Source: CAYWNK01 sp047639615 (lineage in GTDB: Bacteria; Planctomycetota; UBA1135; GCA-002686595). From it: 40,922 nt of DNA. Shown piece after piece: positions 24,688-33,038 of the stretch; within the stretch, counting starts at the first letter, position 1, and the number at the start of each line of letters is the position of its first letter. Under the pieces are notes generated by a model. The model did not search any database, had not been told where the DNA came from, and saw only the letters and a program-made list of their open reading frames with translations. Location: NCBI GenBank assembly GCA_047639615.1, contig JBLIOL010000008.1, positions 1 to 40,922 on the forward strand. Reading direction: 5' to 3'. Both the position numbers and the translations under genes were made by a program.

Positions 24688-24909
24688 CTAGGCTTCGTCT
24701 CCCTGGGGCGCCGACTGCTTTTTCTTCCAGTCATCGGTGAGCAGCCCCGAGAAGCCCCAGTTCTCGTCCTCGATCTCTTGGATGACGATGTGGATGTGCT
24801 CGGGCTTCTTGCCGAGCTCGCGCACGAGTGAGTCGGTCACATCGCGGACGAGGTGAGCTTTCTGCTCGCGGGTCGCGCCTGTGGTGATCTGGATGTTTAC
24901 GTAGGGCAT
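24688..24909 (-). CDS. 4-oxalocrotonate tautomerase family protein
   Basis: The product is 73 residues, typical of this small family. After Met removal the N-terminus is Pro (PYVNIQITTG), the catalytic base of the superfamily. ATREQKAHLVRDVTDSLVRELGKKPEHIHIVIQEIEDENWGFSG matches the helix-strand pattern of 4-oxalocrotonate tautomerases. These hexameric cytoplasmic enzymes shift double bonds in 2-hydroxydienoates; the substrate here is unknown, since no aromatic degradation genes are nearby. It is 44 bases after the stop of the upstream gene and may share its transcript. Confidence 0.92.
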   Translation of the reverse strand: MPYVNIQITTGATREQKAHLVRDVTDSLVRELGKKPEHIHIVIQEIEDENWGFSGLLTDDWKKKQSAPQGDEA

Positions 24910-24953
24910 CGGCTGTTGGTCTAAGTGGGAACCGCAACAACGGTATGTTAGGC

Positions 24954-25244
24954 CTACTCCACATCAACTGAGGCCTGCTTCTGAGGCTTGCGACTAGCCC
25001 AAGTCCAGATGCAGGCTGCCGCCGCCAACGAGAGAGCCACGGGCCCCCAGTAGAAGGTCCAGTAAAACTGCTCTAGCGCGTGCCAGCCCTTGCTCTCGAC
25101 CGAATCCGGCCCCAACCCGTCCCGCAAGATCCACGCGCAGGGTGCGCACATGGTCCAGACCACCAGTCCGGCAAACAAGATAGTGTGAAGTGCACCGCGC
25201 ATGCTTGAAGGACGCCTGTTGGGAGGATCAACCACTCGTTTCAC
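24954..25244 (-). CDS. small two-helix membrane protein, function unknown
   Basis: The product is 96 residues from GTG 25244, whose codon overlaps the previous stop (GTGA). ATG 25202 (MRGALHTIL) is the alternative and would give 82 residues. There are two hydrophobic helices (AGLVVWTMCAPCAWIL and FYWGPVALSLAAAACIWTWAS) with a short loop between, and no known family. Overlap with the coiled membrane protein upstream suggests that the pair is co-translated. Confidence 0.58.
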   Translation of the reverse strand: MKRVVDPPNRRPSSMRGALHTILFAGLVVWTMCAPCAWILRDGLGPDSVESKGWHALEQFYWTFYWGPVALSLAAAACIWTWASRKPQKQASVDVE

Positions 25245-25996
25245 GAGGTGAGCGGGGGGAGCGAGGTGAGCGGGGGGAGCATGGCCTGAATCAGCCTGAC
25301 CCTCTCCAGCAGATTCGACCAGTCGTTCACTAGGTCCTCAGCAGTCTCCCACTGCAAGACCAAGATGTTCTCAAACTGCTTGGTCTGCATCGCCTTCAGT
25401 ACGAGATCAGGATCCAAGTATGGCATGAGAACATCAAAGTCACGTCCCTCTTCCGACTTCGTGTTGGTTGCAGCGTAGTCGAGGTTGGCTAGTGCGTACG
25501 GTTGCCAAATCGTGACGAACTGCAGCTCCTGCGTATTCTGGATCAGCTTGGTTAGCTCGTGAGCAGCATAGAACTCCGCCAGCTCCTGCTTCAGATCCGA
25601 ACTCGCCAGACCTGCAAGCGCGCCGGAACTACTGAGGGTTCTATAGGCGAAATCAACCACGTCGAAGGTAGGCAGCTGGCTCGTGTCCGAAATCAACTGA
25701 TTGAGTTCAGCAACCGAGAGCTCGGGACTTTCCTTGCGCAGCTCAGCGCGGAGAGGGAGGGCCGCCTGCATCTCCTGGTGGCCAATGCCAATCGCGAGAG
25801 TTGGCCGCGCGTCGTTCTCCACGAAGTCCTCCCTCAGCGAAACCAGATGCGCCTGCAAGTCCGATTGCGTCCTCTGCGACTCATACCAACGGTCCAGTTG
25901 GAACGCGAGGAACAGCCCGCTCACCACCACCAAGTCCAGAACGAGCGCGAGCCAGTTCTCCTGGCGGACGTGTTTCGTAAGTCGTCGTAGGATCAT
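25241..25996 (-). CDS. membrane-anchored protein with a helical exported domain, function unknown
   Basis: This is a 251-residue product. After a basic N-terminus (LRRLTKHVRQENW) there is one hydrophobic helix (about 16-36, LALVLDLVVVSGLFLAFQLDRWYE), then a helical region to the end. The LALVLDLVVVSGLFLAFQLDRWYESQR layout resembles a family of single-pass proteins seen in many bacteria (DUF6090-like), but the match is by eye only. The last 12 residues are LPPLTS twice, caused by an exact 18-bp duplication just before the stop. It overlaps the two-helix membrane protein gene by four bases. Confidence 0.62.
   Translation of the reverse strand: MILRRLTKHVRQENWLALVLDLVVVSGLFLAFQLDRWYESQRTQSDLQAHLVSLREDFVENDARPTLAIGIGHQEMQAALPLRAELRKESPELSVAELNQLISDTSQLPTFDVVDFAYRTLSSSGALAGLASSDLKQELAEFYAAHELTKLIQNTQELQFVTIWQPYALANLDYAATNTKSEEGRDFDVLMPYLDPDLVLKAMQTKQFENILVLQWETAEDLVNDWSNLLERVRLIQAMLPPLTSLPPLTS
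25245..25280. repeat. exact 18-bp tandem duplication at a gene end
   Basis: GAGGTGAGCGGGGGGAGC occurs at 25245-25262 and again at 25263-25280 without change. It keeps the frame and adds a second LPPLTS to the C-terminus of the protein at 25241-25996. It looks recent. Confidence 0.85.
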
Positions 25997-26062
25997 TCAG
26001 TTATCCAGAGTCAGGTTTGAACGGCCGACTGAGCCGGTCAAGTCTTTCGGTGAAGTGCCCCG

Positions 26063-27013
26063 CTAGTGTCGCCAGCGATCGAGCGACACGGCAACGATAA
26101 TGATCGTGCCGACGACCATCTCTTGCACGTAGGTCGGGACGCCAACTAGGGTGCAGCCGGTGGCGAGGGAGACCATGAGCAAGGCACCGATCAGAGAACC
26201 AATGATGGAGCCGCTACCACCGCTCAGGGAGGCGCCGCCGATGACTACGGCGGCGATGACATCGAGCTCTAGCCCGATGGCGGCGGTGGGATCCCCAACC
26301 CCGACGCGGCCAAGTTGGAAGACTCCAGCTAATCCCCCTAGAGCACCAGCCAAGGCGTAGATCTGGATCTTGCGCCGCCCCACGGGAATACCGCAGAGGC
26401 GCGCGGTCGGTTCCGAGGATCCGATGGCGAGCGTGTGAACACCGAAGACGCTGCGTGCCAGGATCACGGCGAATAGGATCGTGAGTGCGCCGGTGATTAG
26501 CAAGCCGGGCGCACTCCAGGACTTGACCAGAAGATCCTGGAGAGGCTTGACGGCTTCTCCCGGCTCGATGGAGCGCTCCGAGCCAATCCACTTGGTCAAG
26601 CCACGAGCGATACCCATGGTGCCTAGAGTTGCGATGAAGGGCACGATTCGCAGACCGACGACGAGGGCTCCATTGAGCACGCCGAGGGCGGTTCCTACAG
26701 CGATGGCTGTAAGTGCGGCCACCCAAGGGGAGTGACCTGCGCGGAGGGTGGCGGCACCCATCATGGAAGCGAGGGCAATGGATGAGCCCACGGAGAGGTC
26801 TATGCCGCCCGAGGCGATAACGAAAGTTGCCCCGATTGCACCCAGAGCAACGACCACGGTCTGCACTGGGATAGTGATTAGGTTGCGGCCCGAGAGGAAG
26901 GCCGGCTCGAGGGACGCGAAGACGGCGCCGACGATGAGCAGGCCGATGAGCGGCGCTAGGCGTTGGAGTAGACGGCGCAAGATGCCGCTGCCGGCTGTCG
27001 GGGACTCAAGCAT
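26063..27013 (-). CDS. sugar ABC transporter permease (RbsC type)
   Basis: The product is 316 residues from ATG 27013. A longer open frame upstream is the shadow of the ATPase gene. About eight to ten transmembrane helices are present. Family signatures are VVVALGAIGATFVIASGGIDLSVGSSIALASMMGA and VIGGASLSGGSGSIIGSLIGAL, both typical of ribose/xylose/galactose-type permeases. It would form the membrane channel for a sugar brought by the binding protein encoded at 28523-29503. It overlaps the ATPase stop by eight bases. It is the last gene of the three-gene operon. Confidence 0.94.
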   Translation of the reverse strand: MLESPTAGSGILRRLLQRLAPLIGLLIVGAVFASLEPAFLSGRNLITIPVQTVVVALGAIGATFVIASGGIDLSVGSSIALASMMGAATLRAGHSPWVAALTAIAVGTALGVLNGALVVGLRIVPFIATLGTMGIARGLTKWIGSERSIEPGEAVKPLQDLLVKSWSAPGLLITGALTILFAVILARSVFGVHTLAIGSSEPTARLCGIPVGRRKIQIYALAGALGGLAGVFQLGRVGVGDPTAAIGLELDVIAAVVIGGASLSGGSGSIIGSLIGALLMVSLATGCTLVGVPTYVQEMVVGTIIIVAVSLDRWRH

Positions 27014-28523
27014 GGGCGGGGGCGGCGCCGCGGGCGGCGGCTTCGAGCAATTCGTGATCGGTCCAGTCGGCGGCGATGCGCGCGGGGCCGAGAGTACCAC
27101 GGTGCATAACGGCGATGCGGTCGCAGACGCCGAGCAGTTCAGGGTTGTAGGAGCTGACCACCAAGATGGCCTTGCCGGCAGCGGCGAGCTCGCCCATGAG
27201 GCGGTAGACCTCGACCTTGGCGCCAACGTCGATGCCGCGGGTGGGCTCGTCGAAGAGCAGCAGGTCGCAGTCGTGGTGCAAGAGGCGCGCGATGGCGACC
27301 TTCTGTTGGTTACCACCGGAGAGCTGGTCCATTGCCTGCTTGGAGCTGTGATAGACAAGGCCTAGGCGCTCCGCCCAGTGGGCGGTGGCGTCGGCCATGG
27401 CGCGCGGCGAGAGCAGGCCCATACGGGTGACAGGTGACGGGTGCGAGAGGCAGAGATTGGTGGCGATGGAGAGGTTTTGGGCTAGTCCCTCGCCCTTGCG
27501 ATCTTCGGAGAGCAGGCCCATGCCTTGGTTGAGCCGCGCGCGAGGGGTCTTGGCCGGGGCGCTGACGCCTGCCAGTCGTACTTCGCCCGCGGTGATGGGT
27601 TCGAGGGCGAAGAGCGCGCGCAGGAGCTCCGTGCGGCCGGCGCCGACGAGGCCGGCGATGCCGAAGATCTCTCCTCGGTGTAGCTCAAGGCTGACGTCTG
27701 CGGGCAGGGGCTTGGCGCTGAGACTCTTGAGCTCCAGCAGCACTTCGCCCAGCGTGTGCGGCACGCTCGGGAAGAGTTCCTCGACCTTGCGGCCAGCCAT
27801 GAGCGCGACCCAATCATCGGAAGTGGTCTCGGCTACGCGGCCGTGACCGACGGTCTGGCCGTCGCGCAGCACGGTGAAGGCTTGAGCGACTTGCTCGATC
27901 TCTTCGAGAAAGTGGCTGATCCAAATCACCGCCACGCCGCCCTCGGCTAGGTCGGCTACGCGTTCGAAGAGGCGCTGAGCATCCGCACGGCCCAGGGAAC
28001 TGGTGGGCTCGTCGAAGATGATCACGCGTGCATCGGCGGCCAGGGCGCGGGCGACTTCGACCAGTTGACGGGCGGCGGGTGAGAGGTCGCCCACGCGCGC
28101 GGTGGGCGGCGGCGCGCCTTGGCCGAGTTGTTCTAGGGCTGCGGATGCTATGGCGCGCCGGGCCTTGCGATCGACACGGCCGAGGCTCGTGCGGGGTTCG
28201 CTGCCCAGGACGATGTTCTCTTCGACAGTTAAGTCCGGCGCCAGGTTGAGCTCCTGGTAAATCATGGCCACGCCGCGCTCGCGGGCAGCGGAAGGACCAT
28301 TGGGCGCGTAGGGCACGCCGTCCAATTGCATCTCGCCGCCGTCTGATGCGTGCGCGCCGGAGAGCACCTTCATCAGGGTGCTCTTGCCCGCTCCGTTCTC
28401 ACCCAAGAGCGCGTGCACTTCGCCCGCATGCACCTCGATGTCCACCCCCGAAAGGGCGGCCACGGGCCCAAAGCTCTTGGTCACGCCCCGCATGCGGAGG
28501 CGCACGGGGCCTGACTGTGTCAT
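27006..28523 (-). CDS. sugar ABC transporter double ATPase (RbsA type)
   Basis: The product is 505 residues, standard for RbsA/XylG/MglA proteins. The first domain has Walker A GENGAGKST (41-49) and Walker B VIIFDEPTSSLG. The second has the degenerate nucleotide loop usual for this family (GLVGAGRTELLRALF), the signature LSGGNQQKVAIARLL and LLLFDEPTRGIDVGAK. It powers uptake of a monosaccharide. Its ATG overlaps the binding-protein stop in TGATG (28525-28521), so the three genes are translationally coupled. The substrate is not fixed by sequence; the divergent fuconolactonase-like gene suggests a deoxyhexose or aldose. Confidence 0.95.
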   Translation of the reverse strand: MTQSGPVRLRMRGVTKSFGPVAALSGVDIEVHAGEVHALLGENGAGKSTLMKVLSGAHASDGGEMQLDGVPYAPNGPSAARERGVAMIYQELNLAPDLTVEENIVLGSEPRTSLGRVDRKARRAIASAALEQLGQGAPPPTARVGDLSPAARQLVEVARALAADARVIIFDEPTSSLGRADAQRLFERVADLAEGGVAVIWISHFLEEIEQVAQAFTVLRDGQTVGHGRVAETTSDDWVALMAGRKVEELFPSVPHTLGEVLLELKSLSAKPLPADVSLELHRGEIFGIAGLVGAGRTELLRALFALEPITAGEVRLAGVSAPAKTPRARLNQGMGLLSEDRKGEGLAQNLSIATNLCLSHPSPVTRMGLLSPRAMADATAHWAERLGLVYHSSKQAMDQLSGGNQQKVAIARLLHHDCDLLLFDEPTRGIDVGAKVEVYRLMGELAAAGKAILVVSSYNPELLGVCDRIAVMHRGTLGPARIAADWTDHELLEAAARGAAPAHA

Positions 28524-29503
28524 CAGCGGCTGAGGATCGAGAGGTCCGGACTGAGCAAGCTCTGAATCTTGGCCTCGTCCATGTTGGCGGTGGTTGCCAC
28601 CACCACCCCGGTGTCCACACGATCGTCGGCGGCACCTGTATCGAGGAACTTGACTAAGGTGCGCACCGCAAGCTCGCCCATGCGCACGGGGTCTTGCAGC
28701 ACGAGTGCATCGATGCTGCCGGAGCGCAGGCCGGCGAGCAGGGTTTCGCTAGAGTCGAAGCCAATGAAGACCACATCCTTGGCACGCTCAGCATCCTCCA
28801 GCGCGCGCAACATGCCGTGAGCAGCGCTCTCGTTCGAGCAGAAGATGCCGTCGATGACCGAGTGTGCGATGAGCAAGTTCTCGGCCACAGCCTGGGCGCT
28901 CTCCTTGCTGTTGCCCGCGTATTGATTCGAAGAGATAACCTCAATGCCGTCCGCTTCCCCCACCGCATCCAAGAAGCCCGTCTCGCGCTCCTCCGTGCTC
29001 GCGGAGCCCTCCGCTAAACGCATCATCACGACCTTGCCCTTGCCCTCGAGCAGCTCCACCAACTTCTCGCCGGCCATACGGCCGCCCTTGTAGTTGTCCG
29101 TGGCCACGTAGCTCACTCGCCCGGCCCAAGCCAAGTCGGAGTCGGCGATCACCACCGGAATGCCCTCGTCCTTGGCCTCCTGCGCGATGCGCGCCAGGGA
29201 TTTCTTGTCCACGGGCATAAGCACGATGCCATCCACACCTTTGGTGATGCAGTTCTCGACCACATCGATCTGCGCGGCGCGATCACCCTCGGGCTGAGGA
29301 CCGACCCAGAGGATCTCCACGCCAAGCTCCTGGGCCGCCGTCAACGCACCGGCGTGCACGGATTGCCAGAACTCGTGGGCGGTGCCCTTGGGGATCACCG
29401 CCAGGGTGCGCGTGCCGCCAGGGGCGGCAGAATCGGTGCTCACTTCAGCGCCACAGGCCGACAGAATCGAGAACAGACCAAGGGCGAGGAACAGACTACG
29501 CAT
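28523..29503 (-). CDS. sugar-binding lipoprotein of an ABC transporter
   Basis: The product is 326 residues from ATG 29503, where a lipoprotein signal begins (MRSLFLALGLFSILSAC, lipobox Cys17). The longer start at 29539 precedes the signal without good reason. The fold is that of type I periplasmic sugar-binding proteins: TLAVIPKGTAHEFWQSVHAGALTAAQELG, DGIVLMPVDKKSLARIAQEAKDEGIPVV, GIFCSNESAAHGMLRALED and VVFIGFDSSETLLAGLRSGSIDALVLQDP. It is anchored to a membrane and delivers a sugar to the permease/ATPase encoded next. The promoter region is shared with the divergent lactonase gene at 29557. Confidence 0.94.
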   Translation of the reverse strand: MRSLFLALGLFSILSACGAEVSTDSAAPGGTRTLAVIPKGTAHEFWQSVHAGALTAAQELGVEILWVGPQPEGDRAAQIDVVENCITKGVDGIVLMPVDKKSLARIAQEAKDEGIPVVIADSDLAWAGRVSYVATDNYKGGRMAGEKLVELLEGKGKVVMMRLAEGSASTEERETGFLDAVGEADGIEVISSNQYAGNSKESAQAVAENLLIAHSVIDGIFCSNESAAHGMLRALEDAERAKDVVFIGFDSSETLLAGLRSGSIDALVLQDPVRMGELAVRTLVKFLDTGAADDRVDTGVVVATTANMDEAKIQSLLSPDLSILSR

Positions 29504-29556
29504 GGGGCGAGACCTTTGGGGGGAACAGGCTGAGCCCACACGTTACCCTCTAATCC

Positions 29557-30387
29557 ATGCGAATTGACGCTCACCAGCATTTCTGGACCTATGACGCGGG
29601 TCGTTACCCGTGGATTGGGCCCGAATTACAGGACCTCGCACGGGACTTCGGACCGACGGATTTGGCGCCCTTGTTGCGGGCGGAGAGCGTGGATGGATCC
29701 ATCGCTGTGCAGGCGCGCCAGGACCTGGAGGAAATTGTCGAACTGCTTGTCCATGCGGAGAAGCATGCGGAAGTTCTGGGTGTCGTGGGCTGGATCGATC
29801 TCAGCTCGGATAAGGCCGCCAGCCAGCTCGATCTGTTCGACTGCAAGCACCTGCTTGGCCTGCGCCACGTGCTGCAGGATGAGCCCGACGACAATTACAT
29901 GCTCGGCGCAGCGTTTCAGCGAGGCCTGGGCTTGCTTGCGGCGCGTGACCTGGTCTACGACATCCTGATCCACCCGCGCCACCTGACCGCCGCCGTGCAG
30001 CTGGTCGACGCGCACCCAAACCAGGTCTTCGTGCTCGACCACCTAGCCAAACCCTTCATCAAGAGCGGCGAGATCGAGCCCTGGCGCGAGCACCTAGCCG
30101 AGCTCGCGCGCCGTCCACAGGTCAGCATCAAGCTATCCGGCCTGGTGACCGAGGCGGACTGGGCAAGTTGGACCACCGCGGACCTGGTGCCCTACCTGGA
30201 CGCCGCGCTCGAAGCATTCGGACCCGAGCGAGTGATGTTCGGATCGGACTGGCCGGTGTGCACCCTGGCAGCATCCTATAGCGATGTATGCAAGGCCCTG
30301 CGGGCCTGGGCCGATGCACAAGGCAGCTCACTCCAATCGGGACTCTGGGGCGAGAACGCCGCGCGCATCTACGGTATCGAGAGGTAG
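29557..30387 (+). CDS. L-fuconolactonase-like amidohydrolase
   Basis: The product is 276 residues, typical of the COG3618 lactonases that open sugar 1,4- or 1,5-lactones. The metal site motif is at the N-terminus (MRIDAHQHFW, His6 and His8). Later motifs are LLGLRHVLQDEPDD, VLDHLAKP (metal or active-site His) and FGSDWPVC (the Asp). This family includes L-fuconolactonase and L-rhamnonolactonase. It diverges from the sugar ABC transporter over 53 bases, so common control is likely. With the SDR, UxaA-type dehydratase and hydroxyacid dehydrogenases at 34405-39349, it could make a non-phosphorylative sugar pathway, though the two blocks are 4 kb apart. Confidence 0.9.
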   Translation: MRIDAHQHFWTYDAGRYPWIGPELQDLARDFGPTDLAPLLRAESVDGSIAVQARQDLEEIVELLVHAEKHAEVLGVVGWIDLSSDKAASQLDLFDCKHLLGLRHVLQDEPDDNYMLGAAFQRGLGLLAARDLVYDILIHPRHLTAAVQLVDAHPNQVFVLDHLAKPFIKSGEIEPWREHLAELARRPQVSIKLSGLVTEADWASWTTADLVPYLDAALEAFGPERVMFGSDWPVCTLAASYSDVCKALRAWADAQGSSLQSGLWGENAARIYGIER

Positions 30388-30674
30388 CCCTCGCTCCACC
30401 CAGCACAAGGCGCACCCAATCACTGCGCCATGCGCGGCGCGAAGAAAACAGGGGGGATGCGATACATGCCACTAGAGACCGACAGCGCCCGGCCGGAGGC
30501 CGAATGCTAGCGATGGGAGGGTCGGGGTTGCTGCGGAGGGGGAGGGCTGTCCGCTGGAGCTGAGGGTTGGGCGCGCCGGAGCCGGCCGCAGGCCGGGCGC
30601 CGTCGGTTGCGACCTGGCCTCCCCGCTCAACCACTCCTGTCAGCCAGTCCGCAGAACGCTGATAGGGCTAGGCT
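30388..30674. repeat. convergent intergenic region with long stem and hairpins
   Basis: No gene is seen in these 287 bases. An 18-position stem pairs 30477-30494 with 30591-30608: 15 of the positions are GC-rich with one A-C mismatch, which would be G-U on the minus strand. Each arm also folds alone: CGGCC-GGA-GGCCG at 30490-30502 and CCGGCC-GCA-GGCCGG at 30582-30596. It probably terminates the two convergent transcripts. I cannot assign it to a known RNA or repeat family. Confidence 0.45.
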
Positions 30675-32996
30675 CTAGCGCGAACGCGCGATCCACGCGC
30701 GCGCTTCCTCGAGCTCCTCCAGCCACGGCGCAGCGCTCGAGTCCGATGGTGCGCGCCAATCCCCGCGGGGGGAGAGCGAGCCGCCGGAGCCGACCTTGGG
30801 TCCGTTGGGCGCGGCGCTGCGCTTGAACTGGCTAGTAAGGAAGAAACGTCGCAGGAAGGCGGCTTGCCAGTCGAGGATCTCGTCCATGGCGTACTTGCCG
30901 CCGGTGGGCGACACGTCGAGGTCCGACGACCAGGCCTGCGCAAAGAGGTAGGCGATCTTGGCCGGGCCCAGGCCACGGCGTGTGGTGTGGTAGAGGTTGA
31001 AGTCGTGCAGCTCGTAGGGGCCGATCGTACCTTCGGTGCTCTGCAGCTTGCCATCCGCGCCGGGCGGCACGAGCTCGGGACTGATCTCCGTATCGAGAAT
31101 GCGCTCTAGCACCCGTTTCGCTGGCTTGGAGACGTCTTCCTGCTCCGCAACCCAAGCGATCAGGAAGCTAATCAGGGTCTTCGGGATGGAGGTGTTCACG
31201 TTGTAGTGGGACATTTGATCCCCCACCCCATAGGTGCACCAACCGAGCGCTAGCTCAGAGAGGTCGCCCGTGCCGACGACAAGAGCGCCGTGGTGATTGG
31301 CCAAGCGGAACAGATGGCTCGTGCGTTCGCCTGCTTGCACGTTCTCGAAGGTCACGTCGTAGAGCGGTTCGCCAGCAGCGAAGGGATGCTTCAAATCTCG
31401 CAGCATCTGCTCGCAGGAGGGACGGATGTCGATCTCTTCTGAAGTCACGCCCAAGGCCTGCATGAGGTCGAGAGCGTCCTTGCGTGTACCTTTCGAAGTG
31501 GCGAAGCCCGGCATGGTATAGGCCAGGATATTCGTGCGCGGCAGGTCGAGGCGGTCCATTGTGCGCGCGCAGACGAGGAGCGCTTGGGTCGAATCTAAAC
31601 CGCCGGAGACGCCGATCACTAGCTTGTCAATGTGCGCCGCTTGCATGCGCTGAGCCAAGCTCGTGACTTGGATCGTGTAAGCCTCGAAGCAACGCTCGGC
31701 GCGCTGCTCGGCGCCGTCGGGCACGTACGGAAGAGGATCGATGGGATGCAACAGCCGGCCGCTGAGCACGGGCGCGTCCAAGCGGAATGGAATGTGGCGG
31801 AAGCCGCGGCCGCGGTGCTCGGTTGCGCAATCGGTCCAGCTCCCCATGCGCGAACGCTCCTGCATGAGCCCGCCCAGATCCACGTCCGCCAACACCAACT
31901 GCGCAGCGTCCGAATAGCGCTCGGATTCAGCCAATTGGTGGCCATTCTCGGCGATGATGGCGTGCCCGTCCCAGGCCAGGTCGGTGCTCGATTCGCCTTG
32001 CCCCACACCCACGTAGACGTAGGCCGAAAGGGTCTTCGCCGACTGTCCGCCCACCAACTCGCGCCGGTACTGGCCCTTGCCGATGGTCGCGTTGGAGGCC
32101 GAGAGATTGAGCAAGACGCTCGCGCCCTGGAAGGCCGCCAGGGTGGAGGGCGGAATCGGTGTCCAGAGGTCCTCGCAGATATCGATGCCGATGCAGAGGT
32201 CGGGATTGCGCTCGTCCGCGAAGACCAGGTCATTGCCGCAGGGCACTTGCTTGCCGAGCAGCAAGGCGCTGTCGAAGTTCGCGTCGCGGGCGCTGGTGAA
32301 GTGACGCTTCTCGTAGAACTCGCGGTAGTTGGGCAGGTAGGTCTTAAGGCTGACGCCCAGGGGAGCGCCATCGGCCAGCACGACGGCGCAATTGAACAGG
32401 CGCCCATGCAGCCGCAGGGGCGCGCCCACCACCAGGAGCGCGCTGCGGCCGCGAGTAGCCTCCGCGAGCACGCCAACGCCCGCTAGTACCGCAGAGAGCA
32501 GCGCATCCTGGTGCAGGAGGTCGTCGGCGCTATAGCCACACAGACCCAGCTCTGGAAAGACCACCACGGAGGCGCCGGCCTCTAGGGCCTGCTCGTACAG
32601 CTCCAGGGTGCGCTGCACATTCGTGCGCGGATCGGCCAGAGCCACCCGCGGCACGGCGGCTGCCACGCGGGTGAAGCCGTGGGCGGCAGCATCGAAGAAG
32701 CTGCGCTCCGCGGCCTCAGGTGACTGATCGGACACAAATCGGCCCAGGTAGCCGCCCTCCAGGGCGCCCAGAGCGCCCTCCACCAGATGATTCCAGCGCT
32801 CGCGCCCGCGGCGCTCCACGCGCACTAGGCCAGCCTCCACAAGCACCCCAAGGTGCTTCATGACCCCGTGGCGGCCAATTTTGGCGCCATCAGAGAGGCT
32901 TGTGGTGGTCTGAGGACCCGCCTGCAGGGCCTCCAGCAGGCTGCGGCGATGGGGGTCAGCCAGCGCCTTCCAGATTGGGTCAAGCTTGTCGGCCAT
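30675..32996 (-). CDS. nadE: ArsR-type DNA-binding domain fused to glutamine-dependent NAD synthetase
   Basis: The product is 773 residues from ATG 32996; GTG 33014 would add six. Residues 1-70 form a complete ArsR-family winged helix (IWKALADPHRRSLLEAL, RHGVMKHLGVLVEAGLVRVERRGRERWNHL). After a linker of about 30 residues a full-length NAD synthetase follows. Its nitrilase-type glutaminase has the triad Glu149 (FPELGLCGYS), Lys218 (LKTYLPNY) and Cys274 (GIDICEDLW). The ATP-dependent synthetase has the PP-loop SGGLDS (464-469). The enzyme part makes NAD from deamido-NAD with glutamine. I know no established fusion of this kind; NadR combines HTH and NAD enzymes differently. A perfect palindrome covers the start codon, fitting autorepression. 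It follows the VOC and lipoprotein genes on the same strand. GTG 32735 might serve as an internal start for NadE alone. Confidence 0.88.
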   Translation of the reverse strand: MADKLDPIWKALADPHRRSLLEALQAGPQTTTSLSDGAKIGRHGVMKHLGVLVEAGLVRVERRGRERWNHLVEGALGALEGGYLGRFVSDQSPEAAERSFFDAAAHGFTRVAAAVPRVALADPRTNVQRTLELYEQALEAGASVVVFPELGLCGYSADDLLHQDALLSAVLAGVGVLAEATRGRSALLVVGAPLRLHGRLFNCAVVLADGAPLGVSLKTYLPNYREFYEKRHFTSARDANFDSALLLGKQVPCGNDLVFADERNPDLCIGIDICEDLWTPIPPSTLAAFQGASVLLNLSASNATIGKGQYRRELVGGQSAKTLSAYVYVGVGQGESSTDLAWDGHAIIAENGHQLAESERYSDAAQLVLADVDLGGLMQERSRMGSWTDCATEHRGRGFRHIPFRLDAPVLSGRLLHPIDPLPYVPDGAEQRAERCFEAYTIQVTSLAQRMQAAHIDKLVIGVSGGLDSTQALLVCARTMDRLDLPRTNILAYTMPGFATSKGTRKDALDLMQALGVTSEEIDIRPSCEQMLRDLKHPFAAGEPLYDVTFENVQAGERTSHLFRLANHHGALVVGTGDLSELALGWCTYGVGDQMSHYNVNTSIPKTLISFLIAWVAEQEDVSKPAKRVLERILDTEISPELVPPGADGKLQSTEGTIGPYELHDFNLYHTTRRGLGPAKIAYLFAQAWSSDLDVSPTGGKYAMDEILDWQAAFLRRFFLTSQFKRSAAPNGPKVGSGGSLSPRGDWRAPSDSSAAPWLEELEEARAWIARSR

Positions 32997-33018
32997 ATGT
33001 GACCATTTCGTCACATAT
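32995..33018. promoter_or_regulatory. perfect palindromic operator over the arsR-nadE start
   Basis: ATATGTGAC (32995-33003) and GTCACATAT (33010-33018) are exact reverse complements separated by 6 bases. The site covers the ATG at 32996 and abuts a possible -10 TATATG (33019-33014 on minus). This size and symmetry fit a dimeric ArsR-type repressor, so binding by the fused ArsR domain is the simplest reading. That assignment is inference. Confidence 0.6.
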
Positions 33019-33038
33019 AGCCGGCTTGGTCCAGGGAA

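Noticed and set aside
26063..27358. Longer permease start at 27358
   Set aside because: The first 115 residues are the out-of-frame shadow of the ATPase gene; ATG 27013 begins the family-like sequence.
30600..30650. tRNA-Ser-like D-arm wording on the minus strand
   Set aside because: Only a short GAGTGGTTGAGCGG similarity; no acceptor stem, anticodon arm or T-arm could be found.
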